Below are positions 1 through 8,747 of a stretch of DNA of 64,000 nucleotides, one piece after another. The notes under the pieces are model-generated. The model ran no database searches. It had not been told where the DNA came from and worked only from the letters and a program-made list of their open reading frames with translations. The translations under genes and the position numbers were made by a program. This stretch comes from DSUN01 sp035527715. GTDB lineage: Bacteria > Planctomycetota > PUPC01 > DSUN01. Within the stretch, counting starts at the first letter, position 1. Each line of letters opens with the position of its first letter. The stretch covers positions 19,525 through 83,524 of the forward strand of contig DATKZY010000194.1 of the NCBI GenBank assembly GCA_035527715.1, given 5' to 3'.

Positions 1-1
1 G

Positions 2-2896
2 TTCCTGCGCGGCAAAGAGGTGGCGCAGATTTCGGCTGCCTTCAGGCTTCGTGATTTCCGGCCCGGCGGTTTCCTCTTCCATTACGGCGACCACTCGAAC
101 CACCTGCCGCCCGTCGCCCGGCGCGCGGGCGAGCAGTGGGTGGTCGCGGGGGACGATCGCCTCTGGTGGCTCTCGCCCGTCGAGGCGACAGTGAACCATG
201 TTGCGCACCTGGGGGCGGGCGTGACAACGGCGTTCGCGGCCAGCCCGAGCGGCAGGGCCGTGGTCGGCCGATTCCCCGGCGTCGGCGAGCAGGCTACCCG
301 GCTTCCGAATCTCCTGGTCGTCGAGCGCGGCAAGGCGAAGGCCGCGTGGAGCCGTCTCGCCAGCGCCGACGTGGCGCCGTCGCCCGAGCCCGAAAAGGGC
401 GTCTACGGCCCCCCTGCCCCGCCCTGCCGCGACGCGAAGTTCCAGGTGCCGCTGGCCGTGGCCATTGACGAGTTGGGCGAGCAGGTGGCGGTGGCAGACT
501 ACGAGGGCCGGCAGCGGCTGTTCGCGCCCCGCGACGGAAGCGCGGAAATCCCCTTCGGCCTGCGCGTGATGCCCTCGCGGCCGACCGTCCACGTCTACGA
601 CGCCGACGGCAAGCCCGTCTGCCGCGTCGGCCCCGAGCGCTTCCGCGAGCCGTTCTGGTGCGACCTGGCCTTCTCGCCCGACGGCCGCGAGCTCCTCATC
701 TCGCCGCACAACTGGACTTCGCGCGGCCTGGCCGGCCAGCCGCTCCTGCCCGCCGACGAGGCCGCGACCGACGCTTACGTCCTCGACATCTCGAAGGGCG
801 ATCTGGAAGCGCTCCGATTCCCCGGCGCCATCTCCTCGGCAAGCTGCGGGTCGAAGGGGCGGATTGTGGCCGGGTGCTGGACGGGCCGCGTGCAGCTTGA
901 CGCAGGCCGTGTTCTCGACAAGGGGCTTGAAGTTGGCGGCCCAAGCCTCGTCCGCCTCGTCGCCGATGGCTCCTGCGTCGTGGCGACGACGGCGGGCACA
1001 GTGCTGAAACTCGACGCCAATGGCAAGGAGTTGTGGCGGACCGACCTCAGCCAATCGGTCAAGCCCGCGGACAAGCCGTGGACGCGCAACCAGCAGCCAG
1101 GCAAGATCGCTCCGGGCATCTGGCGCACGAACGGCGGCTTCGCTCACAGCGACATGGGGGCGCAACTCGTCATCGAAGCGCCCCAGGGTCTGCTCCTCAT
1201 TGACCCGAACAGCGGGGCATCCTTCGACCAGAACTGGGCGAAGATTCAGGGCGCTGGCCTCGACCCGATGAACGTGAAGTACGTGCTCCTCACCCACGAG
1301 CACGGCGACCACGCGCCGGGGGCCTACCTCTGGCGGGTCGCCACGGGCGCCCAGGTCGTCGCCGGAGCCGAGGCCGCCTACATTCTTCAGCACCACCTCC
1401 CCGGCGGCACCGGCTACGGCTTCCACCCGCCCAACCCCGTGGACATCGCGGTCACGGAGGACAGGGAGCTGGACCTGGCCGGCCTGAAGGTGAAGGCCAT
1501 CCGCCTCGCCGGCCACACCTACGGCTCGATGGGCTATGTCTTCACGAAGGACGGCAGGACCTATGTGGCCACGGGCGACCTCGTCATGCCCGGCGGCGTG
1601 CTCGGCTACTCGGGCAGCCTCGATTTCAGCGCCGAGGAGGTCCTCAAGAGCCTGCGGAAACTCGACATCCTGAAGCCCGACGAGATCCTGGGCGGACACG
1701 GCGGCGGGCCGCCCGACAACTTCGTTGCCGCCGGCATCGAGGCGGGCGAGGCCACCGGCTGGTCGCGCATGAAGCCCGAGAAGCCCAACCCCCTCTATCG
1801 TTTCACCCAGACCAACTGCGCCGTCGCTGCCTGGCTCCAGCCCATCCAGTGTGCCGCCTACGGCGACATTGACGGTGATGGCCGGCCCGACGTGGCTGTC
1901 CTGATCCCCAAGGGCGATGGCTCGGTCGTGCACGTCTACCTGAACAAAGGGGGAAAGTTCGCCGAGGCGCCCGACGCCGAGGGCGCTCTCCCCAACCTCA
2001 GCCGCGGCTGGAAGCTCCGCATCGTGCGCGTCAACGACGACAAGGTCGCCGACCTCTTCGCCTCGAGCGAGGGGCAGGCCGTCCTCCTCCTGTCGGAGGA
2101 CGGACAACTCAAATTCCGCGCCATTCCCCTCCCGGGGCTGACCCGAGCCTCACAAGTCCTGACCGGCGATTTCAACGGCGACAAGCGCACCGACCTGCTC
2201 ATCGGCTCCCGTTTCGTGGGAAGCCACGCCATCGCCTACCAAGGCGAGGACAGCGCCTTCCGCGTCCGCCAGGCGAAAGCCCCTGGGCGCGGCTACCTCG
2301 GCGTGCAACTCGCCGACGTGAATGGCGACCGCCGCGACGACCTCATCTTCGCCTGCGGCGACATCCTGCTGCGGCAGGCGGACGGCTCGTTCGAGGAAAC
2401 GGCATCCATCCGCCTCAAGCCGCCGTCGGGCTCGGGCGAACAGGCAGGCTGGACGTTTCTCGCCGCCGCCGACTTCGACAAGGACGCCGCGACCGACGTC
2501 GCGCTCCTCGCCAGCGGCAAGGAGGGCGTGCTCGTGTGGCTCTACCGGAACACGAGGAACCCGCAGCAGCCCTTCGCCGAGAAGCCGAGCGCGGAGTTCG
2601 TGGCAGCGGGCGCCGACATCATCCGCGACGGCCCCACCGTCGCCGACTGGAACGGCGATGGCGTGCCCGACCTCGTCCTCGCCACCCGCGAGAAGCCGTC
2701 CGCACGCATCCTCCTCGGCGCCGCCGCCGACGGGCTCAACCCCGAGCGGGTCGCCACCGTGCCGCTCGACTACACGCCGCACTTCGACACGCAACTCGGC
2801 GTGGCCGACTTCAATGGCGATGGGAAGCCCGACCTCGCCGGCTTCGGCCCCTCCGCCGTCGGAGCCGTGGGCGCCTACATCTGGCTTCAGCGGTGA
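2..2896 (+). CDS. MBL-fold hydrolase fused to FG-GAP repeats (5' partial)
   Basis: The frame is open to the left window edge, so the N-terminus and any signal peptide are missing; the GTG at nt 20 is unlikely to be the true start. Three modules are visible. The first ~380 residues look propeller-like (for example FSPDGRELL). The middle is a metallo-beta-lactamase fold with HEHGDH at nt 1295-1312 and downstream GHTYGS, TGDL and GGHGGG, so the expected metal-ligand motifs are all present. The last ~350 residues carry at least five calcium-loop FG-GAP/VCBS motifs (DIDGDGRPD, DFNGDKRTD, DVNGDRRDD, DWNGDGVPD, DFNGDGKPD), usually extracellular. A secreted hydrolase is likely; the substrate is unknown. 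It converges on the sulfatase gene with only 12 nt between stops. Confidence 0.85.
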   Translation, partial: FLRGKEVAQISAAFRLRDFRPGGFLFHYGDHSNHLPPVARRAGEQWVVAGDDRLWWLSPVEATVNHVAHLGAGVTTAFAASPSGRAVVGRFPGVGEQATRLPNLLVVERGKAKAAWSRLASADVAPSPEPEKGVYGPPAPPCRDAKFQVPLAVAIDELGEQVAVADYEGRQRLFAPRDGSAEIPFGLRVMPSRPTVHVYDADGKPVCRVGPERFREPFWCDLAFSPDGRELLISPHNWTSRGLAGQPLLPADEAATDAYVLDISKGDLEALRFPGAISSASCGSKGRIVAGCWTGRVQLDAGRVLDKGLEVGGPSLVRLVADGSCVVATTAGTVLKLDANGKELWRTDLSQSVKPADKPWTRNQQPGKIAPGIWRTNGGFAHSDMGAQLVIEAPQGLLLIDPNSGASFDQNWAKIQGAGLDPMNVKYVLLTHEHGDHAPGAYLWRVATGAQVVAGAEAAYILQHHLPGGTGYGFHPPNPVDIAVTEDRELDLAGLKVKAIRLAGHTYGSMGYVFTKDGRTYVATGDLVMPGGVLGYSGSLDFSAEEVLKSLRKLDILKPDEILGGHGGGPPDNFVAAGIEAGEATGWSRMKPEKPNPLYRFTQTNCAVAAWLQPIQCAAYGDIDGDGRPDVAVLIPKGDGSVVHVYLNKGGKFAEAPDAEGALPNLSRGWKLRIVRVNDDKVADLFASSEGQAVLLLSEDGQLKFRAIPLPGLTRASQVLTGDFNGDKRTDLLIGSRFVGSHAIAYQGEDSAFRVRQAKAPGRGYLGVQLADVNGDRRDDLIFACGDILLRQADGSFEETASIRLKPPSGSGEQAGWTFLAAADFDKDAATDVALLASGKEGVLVWLYRNTRNPQQPFAEKPSAEFVAAGADIIRDGPTVADWNGDGVPDLVLATREKPSARILLGAAADGLNPERVATVPLDYTPHFDTQLGVADFNGDGKPDLAGFGPSAVGAVGAYIWLQR

Positions 2897-2908
2897 GGCC
2901 GGCTCACT

Positions 2909-4405
2909 TCACTTCTCTCCGGGCTTGCCGAACTGCTTCCAGTAGAGCTCCTTGAGGGGGTTGACCTTCGGGCCGTCGAGGTCCTCGTTCTCGAGGCAGG
3001 GGAGGATCTCGTCCCACCACTTGTCGTAGGCGGCCTCGAGGTCCTTCACGACGTCGGGGTGCTGGGCGGCGATGTTGTTCTTCTCGCCGGGGTCGGCCTT
3101 GAGGTCGTACAGCTCCCAGTTCCTGCCGCCGCGAGCGACCATGATGTACTGGCCGCGGCGGACGCTGCACTGGCCGTACTTCGATCCGGCCGCCTTGCCC
3201 CGCCCCCAACGGCCGACGTGGGTGAAGAGATAGCGGTCGGGCCACGTGGCCTGCGGGTCGCTGAGGAGGGGCAGAAGGCTGAAGCCGTCGAGCTTCACGC
3301 CCTCGGGCACCTTGGTGCCCGCGAAGTCGCAGAAAGTCGGGAAGATGTCGAGGTGCGCCGTCAGCTTGTCCACGTCGGCTGGCTTGAGTGTGCCGGGCCA
3401 TCGCCAGAAGCTGGGCACGCGCGTGCCGCCGTTGTAAGGCGAGCCCTTGCCGCTGCGCATCCCGGCGTTGAAGACGCCGCAGCCCGCCGTGCCGCCATTG
3501 TCGGTCAGGAAGATCACGAGCGTGTCGCGCTCGATGTCCCATTCCTTCAGCTTGGCCACGAGCTTGCCCACGTTGTCGTCAATGTTCGTGATCATGCCGT
3601 AGAACTTCGCCACGTCGCGGCGGCCGCGGCCCTTGCCCTTCTTGCCCTTCTCCTCGGGCTCGGGGAACTTGTCCTTGTACATCGCCTCGTATTCCTCGGG
3701 GCAGATGAGCGGGCCGTGGGGCGCGTTGGGCGTGATGTAGGCGAAGAAGGGCGCCTTGCCCTTCGTCGCGCCCATCCACTGGACGGCCTGGGCGAAGAAG
3801 ACGTCGGTGCAGTAGCCCTTGGTCTTCTCGAACGTGCCGTTGTGGAGGATGGCGGGGTCGAAGTACTTGTTGCCGGGCGCGTCGCCGCAGGAGCCGGAAT
3901 ACGTCTGGCCGATGCCGCCGCAGCCGTGGATGAACATCTCGTCGAAGCCGCGTTTGCTGGGCCAGCGGTCGGGCTCGTCGCCGAGGTGCCACTTGCCGAA
4001 GATGCCCGTGGTGTAGCCTGCGGCCTTGAGCACCTGGGCGATGGTCGTGGCCTTGAGGGTGAGCCGCTCGCGCTCGAGGATGGTGTGGGTGACGCCGTTC
4101 TTGAACTCGTGCCGCCCCGTCATCAGCGAGGCGCGGGTCGGCGCGCAGGTGGGGCTGACGTGGAAGTCGGTGAACCGCACGCTCTCGCCGTGCAGGCGGT
4201 CAATGTTGGGCGTCTTGATGATCGGGTTGCCGAGGCAGGCGAGGTCGCCGTAGCCTTGATCGTCGGTCATGATGAGGATGATGTTCGGCCTCTTGCCCGC
4301 GAGGGTGCTCTGCGCCTCGGCCGCGCTGACGGCCTTGCCGAGCACCATGGCGGCCGAACCCGCGGCCGCGCAGCCCAGAAACTCGCGCCGGTTCACCTTG
4401 CTCAT
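2909..4405 (-). CDS. Tat-exported arylsulfatase-type sulfatase
   Basis: A 498-aa sulfatase of the alkaline-phosphatase superfamily, expected to cleave sulfate esters outside the cytoplasm. The N-terminus has a Tat-type signal (NRREFLG, then an Ala-rich core, residues 5-31). The formylglycine motif is CAPTR at residues 87-91, so C87 should be oxidised by a formylglycine-generating enzyme, which is not encoded here. DD at 48-49 are metal ligands. Length and motif order fit family-1 sulfatases. Its start overlaps the stop of the sialidase-like gene by 4 nt (ATGA), so the two are translationally coupled, suggesting joint attack on a sulfated, sugar-bearing polymer. Confidence 0.95.
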   Translation of the reverse strand: MSKVNRREFLGCAAAGSAAMVLGKAVSAAEAQSTLAGKRPNIILIMTDDQGYGDLACLGNPIIKTPNIDRLHGESVRFTDFHVSPTCAPTRASLMTGRHEFKNGVTHTILERERLTLKATTIAQVLKAAGYTTGIFGKWHLGDEPDRWPSKRGFDEMFIHGCGGIGQTYSGSCGDAPGNKYFDPAILHNGTFEKTKGYCTDVFFAQAVQWMGATKGKAPFFAYITPNAPHGPLICPEEYEAMYKDKFPEPEEKGKKGKGRGRRDVAKFYGMITNIDDNVGKLVAKLKEWDIERDTLVIFLTDNGGTAGCGVFNAGMRSGKGSPYNGGTRVPSFWRWPGTLKPADVDKLTAHLDIFPTFCDFAGTKVPEGVKLDGFSLLPLLSDPQATWPDRYLFTHVGRWGRGKAAGSKYGQCSVRRGQYIMVARGGRNWELYDLKADPGEKNNIAAQHPDVVKDLEAAYDKWWDEILPCLENEDLDGPKVNPLKELYWKQFGKPGEK

Positions 4406-5577
4406 TCCGCGCCTCCTTTCAGAGTCCGGAAGTTCGCGATGCGGTGGAAGGTCATGAAATTGGCATCGTGGAAGTTGTGCGCGCCGCCGAGGCCGTCGTC
4501 GAACGCCGTCCGCGACACGGCCACGATGTCGGCGCCCTCGAACTGCCAGTCCACGTATTGGAACCCGTGCTTCGCCGGGTCGGGGTGCTCGATGAGGATC
4601 GAGCGCACGGACCAGGCTCGCAGGTCGGGCGAGCTGATGAGGGCGAGGGTGTTGCGGGTCGAGGCCGGCTTGCCGCGCCGCTGCTTCGGCGGCACGTGGT
4701 TGGCCAGCGACCAGTAGAGGTCCGATGCTGCGTCGAAGCGGATGGTGAACTTCTTGGCTCCGCCGGGGAAGCTCACGAAGCCGCGCTCGGGGTCGAACGT
4801 GGCGGCCTTGCCGTCGGCGCTGATCTCGACGATGGCCGCCACCTCATCGTCGGAAGGGGAATCCACGCGCAGGATGTCCACGAGCCGCCCGTCGCGGGTC
4901 ACCACGGCATCGCCTTCGAGCCAGCCGTTGAACTTGCCGTCGAGCCACTTCGGGTCGCGCCCGAGGCGGTTGCTGCACGTCCAGCTCTCGGCCTTGAGGA
5001 GGTCCGCATCGGCAGGAGCCGACATCATGAAGGCTCGGAAGTGCTTGCCCCAGCCACCCGCGCCGACGGCGTCCTCCATCGCGCGCCAGAGCCGGCCGTT
5101 GTGCACGACGACAGGCACGGGGGCACAGTGGTAGCGGCCGTCGGCGAGGAGCAGGCCGGTCTTGGCGTCCTTCGGCTCCGTCCACGTCCGCCCGCCATCG
5201 GTCGAGCGGCGGATGACCACGTTGCCGTACTGGCTCCACGTGCCCATGATGTAGAGGGCGGCATTGTGGACGAAAAGCGTCGACCAGAACTGCCCCTGAA
5301 TCTCGGCCGCCTTGGCCCAGGTCTTCCCCTTGTCTTCCGAGCGGAAGACGCGGGTGATCGCGCGAGTCTTGTAGGCCGACTTCGGCCCGAACAGATCGTG
5401 CGAGGCGACATAGGAGCCGTCGGCGAGCAGCGCCAGGCTCGGCGAGCCCACATACTGCCCCGAGGCCGCAGGCACGTGGTCGATCACCACGCCAGGGACC
5501 GTCGACAGATCCGCCTCGCCGCCATTCGCCATGCCGATGCAGCTCAAGAGAACCAAACCTCCTGCAAAGCGGGTCAT
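4402..5577 (-). CDS. Secreted sialidase-like BNR/Asp-box protein
   Basis: A 391-aa protein with a short signal peptide (LVLLSCIGMANGG) and two clear Asp-boxes of the S-x-D-x-G-x-T-W type, SEDKGKTW (residues 80-87) and STDGGRTW (125-132), which mark sialidase/neuraminidase-fold six-bladed propellers. No full set of sialidase active-site arginines can be assigned by eye, so exo-sialidase activity is unproven; many environmental members act on other sugars or none. It is the middle gene of a three-gene operon, 12 nt after the URO-D-like gene and overlapping the sulfatase by 4 nt. Confidence 0.8.
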   Translation of the reverse strand: MTRFAGGLVLLSCIGMANGGEADLSTVPGVVIDHVPAASGQYVGSPSLALLADGSYVASHDLFGPKSAYKTRAITRVFRSEDKGKTWAKAAEIQGQFWSTLFVHNAALYIMGTWSQYGNVVIRRSTDGGRTWTEPKDAKTGLLLADGRYHCAPVPVVVHNGRLWRAMEDAVGAGGWGKHFRAFMMSAPADADLLKAESWTCSNRLGRDPKWLDGKFNGWLEGDAVVTRDGRLVDILRVDSPSDDEVAAIVEISADGKAATFDPERGFVSFPGGAKKFTIRFDAASDLYWSLANHVPPKQRRGKPASTRNTLALISSPDLRAWSVRSILIEHPDPAKHGFQYVDWQFEGADIVAVSRTAFDDGLGGAHNFHDANFMTFHRIANFRTLKGGAE

Positions 5578-5589
5578 TCGCTCACTCCT

Positions 5590-6711
5590 CTATGCCCCGA
5601 AGCGCCCCTCCAGCAGCTTCGACTTCTGCTCCCAGTAGTAGTTGAAGTTGGCCCACGAGATGTCGGGCGGGAAGGTGTGGTCGAGGGTCGGGATGAAGCC
5701 GCCTTGCTCGATGAGGGGGGCAAGCTCGCGGAGGGCGGCGTCGATCTCGGGCTTGCCTTTGGCCAGTTCGCGCTTGTCGACGGCGCCCCAGATGCGGAGG
5801 TCGCGGCCGAATTGCTTGCGGATGCGGTTGGGGTCCATGTTGCTCGCCCGCTCGAAAGGCCAGTGGGCGTCGATGCCCATTTCCATGTAGAGCGGGATGA
5901 GCGGCTCGGTGTTGCCGTCGCTGTCGAGCGAGCAGTAGGTGACGCCGTGCGACTTGAGGTGGTCGATCACGCGGCGGTAGTGGGGCATGATGAAGCGGCG
6001 GAAGCAGGCGGGACTGCACAGCGGGCCGCTCTTGCACGCCATGTCCTCGAAGAAATTGAAGTAGTCGAACTGCGCCGCCTCGACGAAGGGCCGCGTGACC
6101 TCGATGGCGAAATCGGCGATGAACTCGAACATTTCTTCGAGGAGCGCCGGCTGGTCGTAGAAGGCGAGCGAGAGGTTCTCGGTGCCCATCCACGCCCGTG
6201 CCACGCCGTAGAAGCCCGTGCAGCAATTCTGGCCGAGCACGAGCACGTGCTTGCGGTCGGCCCAGAAGGGCAGCTTGCTGCGCCAGTAGAGCGGGTAGCG
6301 GGTGGGGGTGGAGGGGTCGTAACGTTTCTTCATCGCGCGCAGGTCGTCGACGGTCTCGATGGGGAAGCGGAGGTATTGGTCCATCGAGGCCCGCGTGCCG
6401 CGCACGGTGCCCTCGATGAGGGCTTTGGTCACCACGCCGTTCCAGTGGCGGATGATCTCGTAGCGGTCGGTCTTCTCGAGCACCTGCACCTCGAAGCCTG
6501 GGAGCATGCCCATATTGACGGGCAGGAACTCCCGCTCGTCCATCCCCAGGCACTCCTCGCCCACGAACCAGTTCCAGTGGAAGGTGTGGGGCTTGAGGCC
6601 CTGGGATTCCCAAAGCTCGATAGTGTGTCCCCAGCAGCCCAGTTCCCAGTTGGGCACGCGGTCGGGCGGCTGGTACTCCATCACGGCGAGAAAGCGTTCG
6701 CGGGGGGTCAT
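5590..6711 (-). CDS. Uroporphyrinogen decarboxylase-like (URO-D family) protein
   Basis: About 373 aa, cytoplasmic. The opening MTPRERFLAVM...PDRVPNWE is typical of the URO-D superfamily branch that includes corrinoid-protein methyltransferases and many uncharacterised genes in PVC bacteria. True heme-pathway HemE is unlikely, because the gene sits in an operon with sulfatase and sialidase-like genes rather than heme genes. The ATG at 6711 is chosen over upstream starts at 6735 and 6777 because AGGGTG lies 6 nt before it. It is the first gene of the 6711-2909 operon. Immediately upstream lies a long palindromic repeat, so promoter and repeat may overlap. Confidence 0.8.
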   Translation of the reverse strand: MTPRERFLAVMEYQPPDRVPNWELGCWGHTIELWESQGLKPHTFHWNWFVGEECLGMDEREFLPVNMGMLPGFEVQVLEKTDRYEIIRHWNGVVTKALIEGTVRGTRASMDQYLRFPIETVDDLRAMKKRYDPSTPTRYPLYWRSKLPFWADRKHVLVLGQNCCTGFYGVARAWMGTENLSLAFYDQPALLEEMFEFIADFAIEVTRPFVEAAQFDYFNFFEDMACKSGPLCSPACFRRFIMPHYRRVIDHLKSHGVTYCSLDSDGNTEPLIPLYMEMGIDAHWPFERASNMDPNRIRKQFGRDLRIWGAVDKRELAKGKPEIDAALRELAPLIEQGGFIPTLDHTFPPDISWANFNYYWEQKSKLLEGRFGA

Positions 6712-6764
6712 GTGGTTCACCCTGAAGTGTTCCATTGGCAAGCGAGTTGCGGCGCAGTATAATG

Positions 6765-7007
6765 CCGGTGGCAACACTTCAGACGACTGAAGTAGACGCC
6801 CCCACTGGGCTTGCCCCAGTGGGGCGACGGATTGGCAGCTACTGTGCCACGTGCCTCTAGCTCATCTCTCTCTCCCCCGCCCGCCGTGCGGCGGGCGGGG
6901 GAGAGAGAGATGGGGGTGGGCCGCCGTGCGTAGCTGTCAATCCTTCGCCCCACCGACACGAGGTCGGTGGGGGCGTGCACTTCGTTCGGCTGCCGTGTTA
7001 CTGCCGG
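6765..7007. repeat. 243-bp nested long palindrome (MITE/REP-like hairpin)
   Basis: The gap 6712-7057 holds no gene but a large imperfect inverted repeat. Outer arms are 6765-6805 and 6967-7007 (31 of 41 positions pair). Middle arms lie near 6819-6842 and 6929-6952 (22 of 24). The inner arms 6863-6886 and 6889-6912 are a perfect 24-bp palindrome with a 2-nt centre. Each outer arm contains its own small hairpin (CCCACTGGG/CCCAGTGGG on the left, CCACCGAC/GTCGGTGG on the right). Short AT-rich TATA-like stretches flank both ends (6756-6761 and 7013-7018). It carries no transposase, so it is a non-autonomous element or a structured RNA. Confidence 0.85.
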
Positions 7008-7057
7008 TGGAATATACAACATCCACGAAAGCTGAACAAGCTGGAGTGAGGAGAGCC

Positions 7058-7231
7058 ATGAAGGCTAGCGCCAAGCCGCCCGCCGACCCGCTGATTGACG
7101 ACGTGCGACGGACGCGCGAGGCCCTCGTGCGGAAGTACGGCGGCCTGCGCGGATGGGCAGAGCACCTGCGAGAGCTTCAGAAGAAGCACCCGGAGAGGGT
7201 TCTGCCGCCGAAGCAGCGGGTGAATGAATAG
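7058..7231 (+). CDS. Small antitoxin-like protein, no partner toxin
   Basis: A 57-aa soluble, charged protein starting at an ATG preceded by GAGGAGAGCC. The pattern DPLIDDVRRTREALVRKY followed by LRELQKKHPERV resembles the short DP-(I/L)-x-(E/D)-(E/D)-V-R-x-x-R-E proteins often found next to PIN-type or other toxins in cyanobacteria and planctomycetes; that resemblance is from memory and was not searched. No toxin gene follows: the next gene is on the opposite strand 33 nt away. It may be an orphan antitoxin or a leftover of a decayed module. Its upstream region is the palindromic element. Confidence 0.65.
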   Translation: MKASAKPPADPLIDDVRRTREALVRKYGGLRGWAEHLRELQKKHPERVLPPKQRVNE

Positions 7232-7264
7232 GCGGGGTCGTGAGCTCCCGCATGCCGAGGCGCC

Positions 7265-7594
7265 CTATGGCGTGTGGTGTAGATGGTCCCACGGCGACGG
7301 CCTGGGCCACTGCCAGCGGATGAAGAGGTATTCGCCGAAGACGAGCGCGACGCAGCAGACGATGTAGAAGATGAGGCGGAGCACGTCGCGCGTGTGCTCG
7401 CTCCAAAGCTCGAAGCCTCCCGACCAGAGCTCCCAGGGCCAGCGCGGCTCGCCGAAGACGCCTTCCTCACGCAGTGCCTGCAAAAGCTCCTTGTAGTTCT
7501 CCCAGCCGCCGTAGAGCACGATGCCCAGGAGCACGTAGAGCGGCGCGCTCGCTACAATCAGCACGGCCCAGAGCAGCCAGTCGCTGTCGCCCAT
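7265..7594 (-). CDS. Small two-helix membrane protein of unknown function
   Basis: A 109-aa protein with two hydrophobic segments, near residues 5-30 (LLWAVLIVASAPLYVLLGIV) and near 73-95 (LIFYIVCCVALVFGEYLFI), separated by a charged, Trp-rich loop. The ATG at 7594 is preferred to the in-frame TTG at 7618 because GAGGGA stands 6 nt upstream. It lies 27 nt after the Big_5-like gene on the same strand and is probably co-transcribed. The family is not recognised. Confidence 0.65.
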   Translation of the reverse strand: MGDSDWLLWAVLIVASAPLYVLLGIVLYGGWENYKELLQALREEGVFGEPRWPWELWSGGFELWSEHTRDVLRLIFYIVCCVALVFGEYLFIRWQWPRPSPWDHLHHTP

Positions 7595-7621
7595 GGCCTG
7601 TCCCTCGAAGCGGGCCAAGGG

Positions 7622-8044
7622 TCACTTCTTCGTCTTGAACACCCAGGCGTAGGGCACGGCGGCCTTGCCCTTGGGGTCGCGGAAGCCCCAGTTGCGGGGG
7701 CTGTTGGCGCCCACGGCGTAGAGGGTGTCGGGGCTGAGGCGGACGGGGAGCACGCAGGTGCGATTGCTATTCTCCCAGCGCGGCTCGGCCGACCCGCGGT
7801 AGCCGGGGTAGAGGCCGCACTCGACGACGATCATCCACGACCACGACTTCTCGGTGGCCATCGGGCGGTCGAAAGTGACCTTGATCTCGCGGAGGCTGAA
7901 CTCGACGTCCTTCGCGCGGTCGGCCGGCTCGGTCTTGACGACGCAGGGCGGGAGGTCGGGGTCGAAGTCGGCCTTCTTCTCAGCGGCCAGCGCCAGGCCG
8001 CCGATGAGGGCCGACACAAAGACCACGATGCCGAGGCATTTCAT
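7622..8044 (-). CDS. Secreted bacterial Ig-like (Big_5-type) domain protein
   Basis: A 140-aa exported protein: a signal peptide MKCLGIVVFVSALIGGLALA is followed by one compact domain with the feel of Big_5 modules (V-x-x-x-P-A-D-x-A-x-D-V near residue 36, then I-x-V-x-F-D-R-P-M and a final V-F-K-T-K-K). Such domains are beta-sandwiches in surface or secreted proteins; no catalytic motif is present. The ATG at 8044 is supported by GAGGAGGAAGCC directly upstream. A pair of GGGAC-core 9-bp units (8061-8078) lies just upstream of its ribosome-binding site, the same unit found in the 33.7-kb repeat block. Confidence 0.75.
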   Translation of the reverse strand: MKCLGIVVFVSALIGGLALAAEKKADFDPDLPPCVVKTEPADRAKDVEFSLREIKVTFDRPMATEKSWSWMIVVECGLYPGYRGSAEPRWENSNRTCVLPVRLSPDTLYAVGANSPRNWGFRDPKGKAAVPYAWVFKTKK

Positions 8045-8087
8045 GGCTTCCTCCTCGAAGAAATGGGACAGATAGGACACCAAGCCA

Positions 8088-8663
8088 CTACTGCCCGGCC
8101 TTGAGCACGGCAGCCGCATGCCGGGCGAGGTGGCCGCGGTAGTCCTTGGTGTACTCCTCCAGGATCTGTTTGCCAAGGCCGTCCTTGTCACCGCAATGGT
8201 AGAGGGCGCGGGCGAGCGCCAGCTCGCGCAAGGCGTCGCTGCGGGGCGCGGTGGCGGTCCAGCTTCGGTTCTTCTCGGCCCGCTCGATGGCGCCCTCGGG
8301 CGTGGCGATGGCGTGGCCGCGGAAGCCCGGCTTGGCAAGAAGCTCGGCCAGCGGACCCGCCGCCGCGGGGTCGCGCAACTGGTCGAAGGCCATCGCGACG
8401 GCGCGGAAGTGCGAGAAGGCGTCCTTGGCCTCGAGCGTCTTCATCTTGGCCACGATGGCCTCGGTGGCCCGCCGGTCGCGCGTACGGCCGAGGGCGTAGA
8501 TGTAGGTGTCCACGTCGCTCATGTTGCGGCCGAACTGGCCCATGCCCTTGTAGTGCCAGCCCTTGCCCATGTCGGGCGCGCTCTCGACGACTTTGAGGAG
8601 ATCCGACACCTCAGACGGGTCTCCGAGGACACCGAGGACATGGGAGTAGGTAAGCGGGAACGG
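8088..8663 (-). pseudogene. Decayed copy of the 3' end of the FAD-oxidoreductase gene
   Basis: The translated frame is nearly identical to the C-terminal ~170 residues of the gene at 10454-13867 (shared runs such as GKGW, GQFGRNMSDVD, EAIVAKMKTLEAKDAFSHFR). Weaker similarity continues upstream as YSHVLGVLGDPSEVSDLLK against YAHVLGVLADPTGAPDLLK, then ends at a TAG at 8664-8666. There is no FAD domain, signal peptide or convincing ribosome-binding site; the only start would be an internal GTG at 8609. It is best read as a truncated paralogue rather than a gene. The higher identity in the last ~500 bp than in the upstream ~50 bp suggests recent duplication or gene conversion. Confidence 0.8.
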
Positions 8664-8672
8664 CTAATGGAC

Positions 8673-8690
8673 GACAGAATCCAGGGAGTC
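8673..8690. repeat. Direct repeat, left copy, flanking the TPR gene
   Basis: GACAGAATCCAGGGAGTC here matches 10415-10431 (GACAGAATCCAGGAGTC) except for one G. The pair brackets the TPR gene and separates the intact and decayed FAD-oxidoreductase 3' ends. Same orientation, so it could be an insertion scar or simply part of the duplicated segment. Confidence 0.6.
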
Positions 8691-8747
8691 TCCTGCAGGT
8701 CACCGCCTTGCGCAGGTTCCTCAACATTCCTCAGTAATGAGTTCACC

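Noticed and set aside
8088..8609. A functional 173-residue gene
   Set aside because: It is an in-frame fragment of the neighbouring gene starting at an internal GTG, with homology continuing upstream to a stop.
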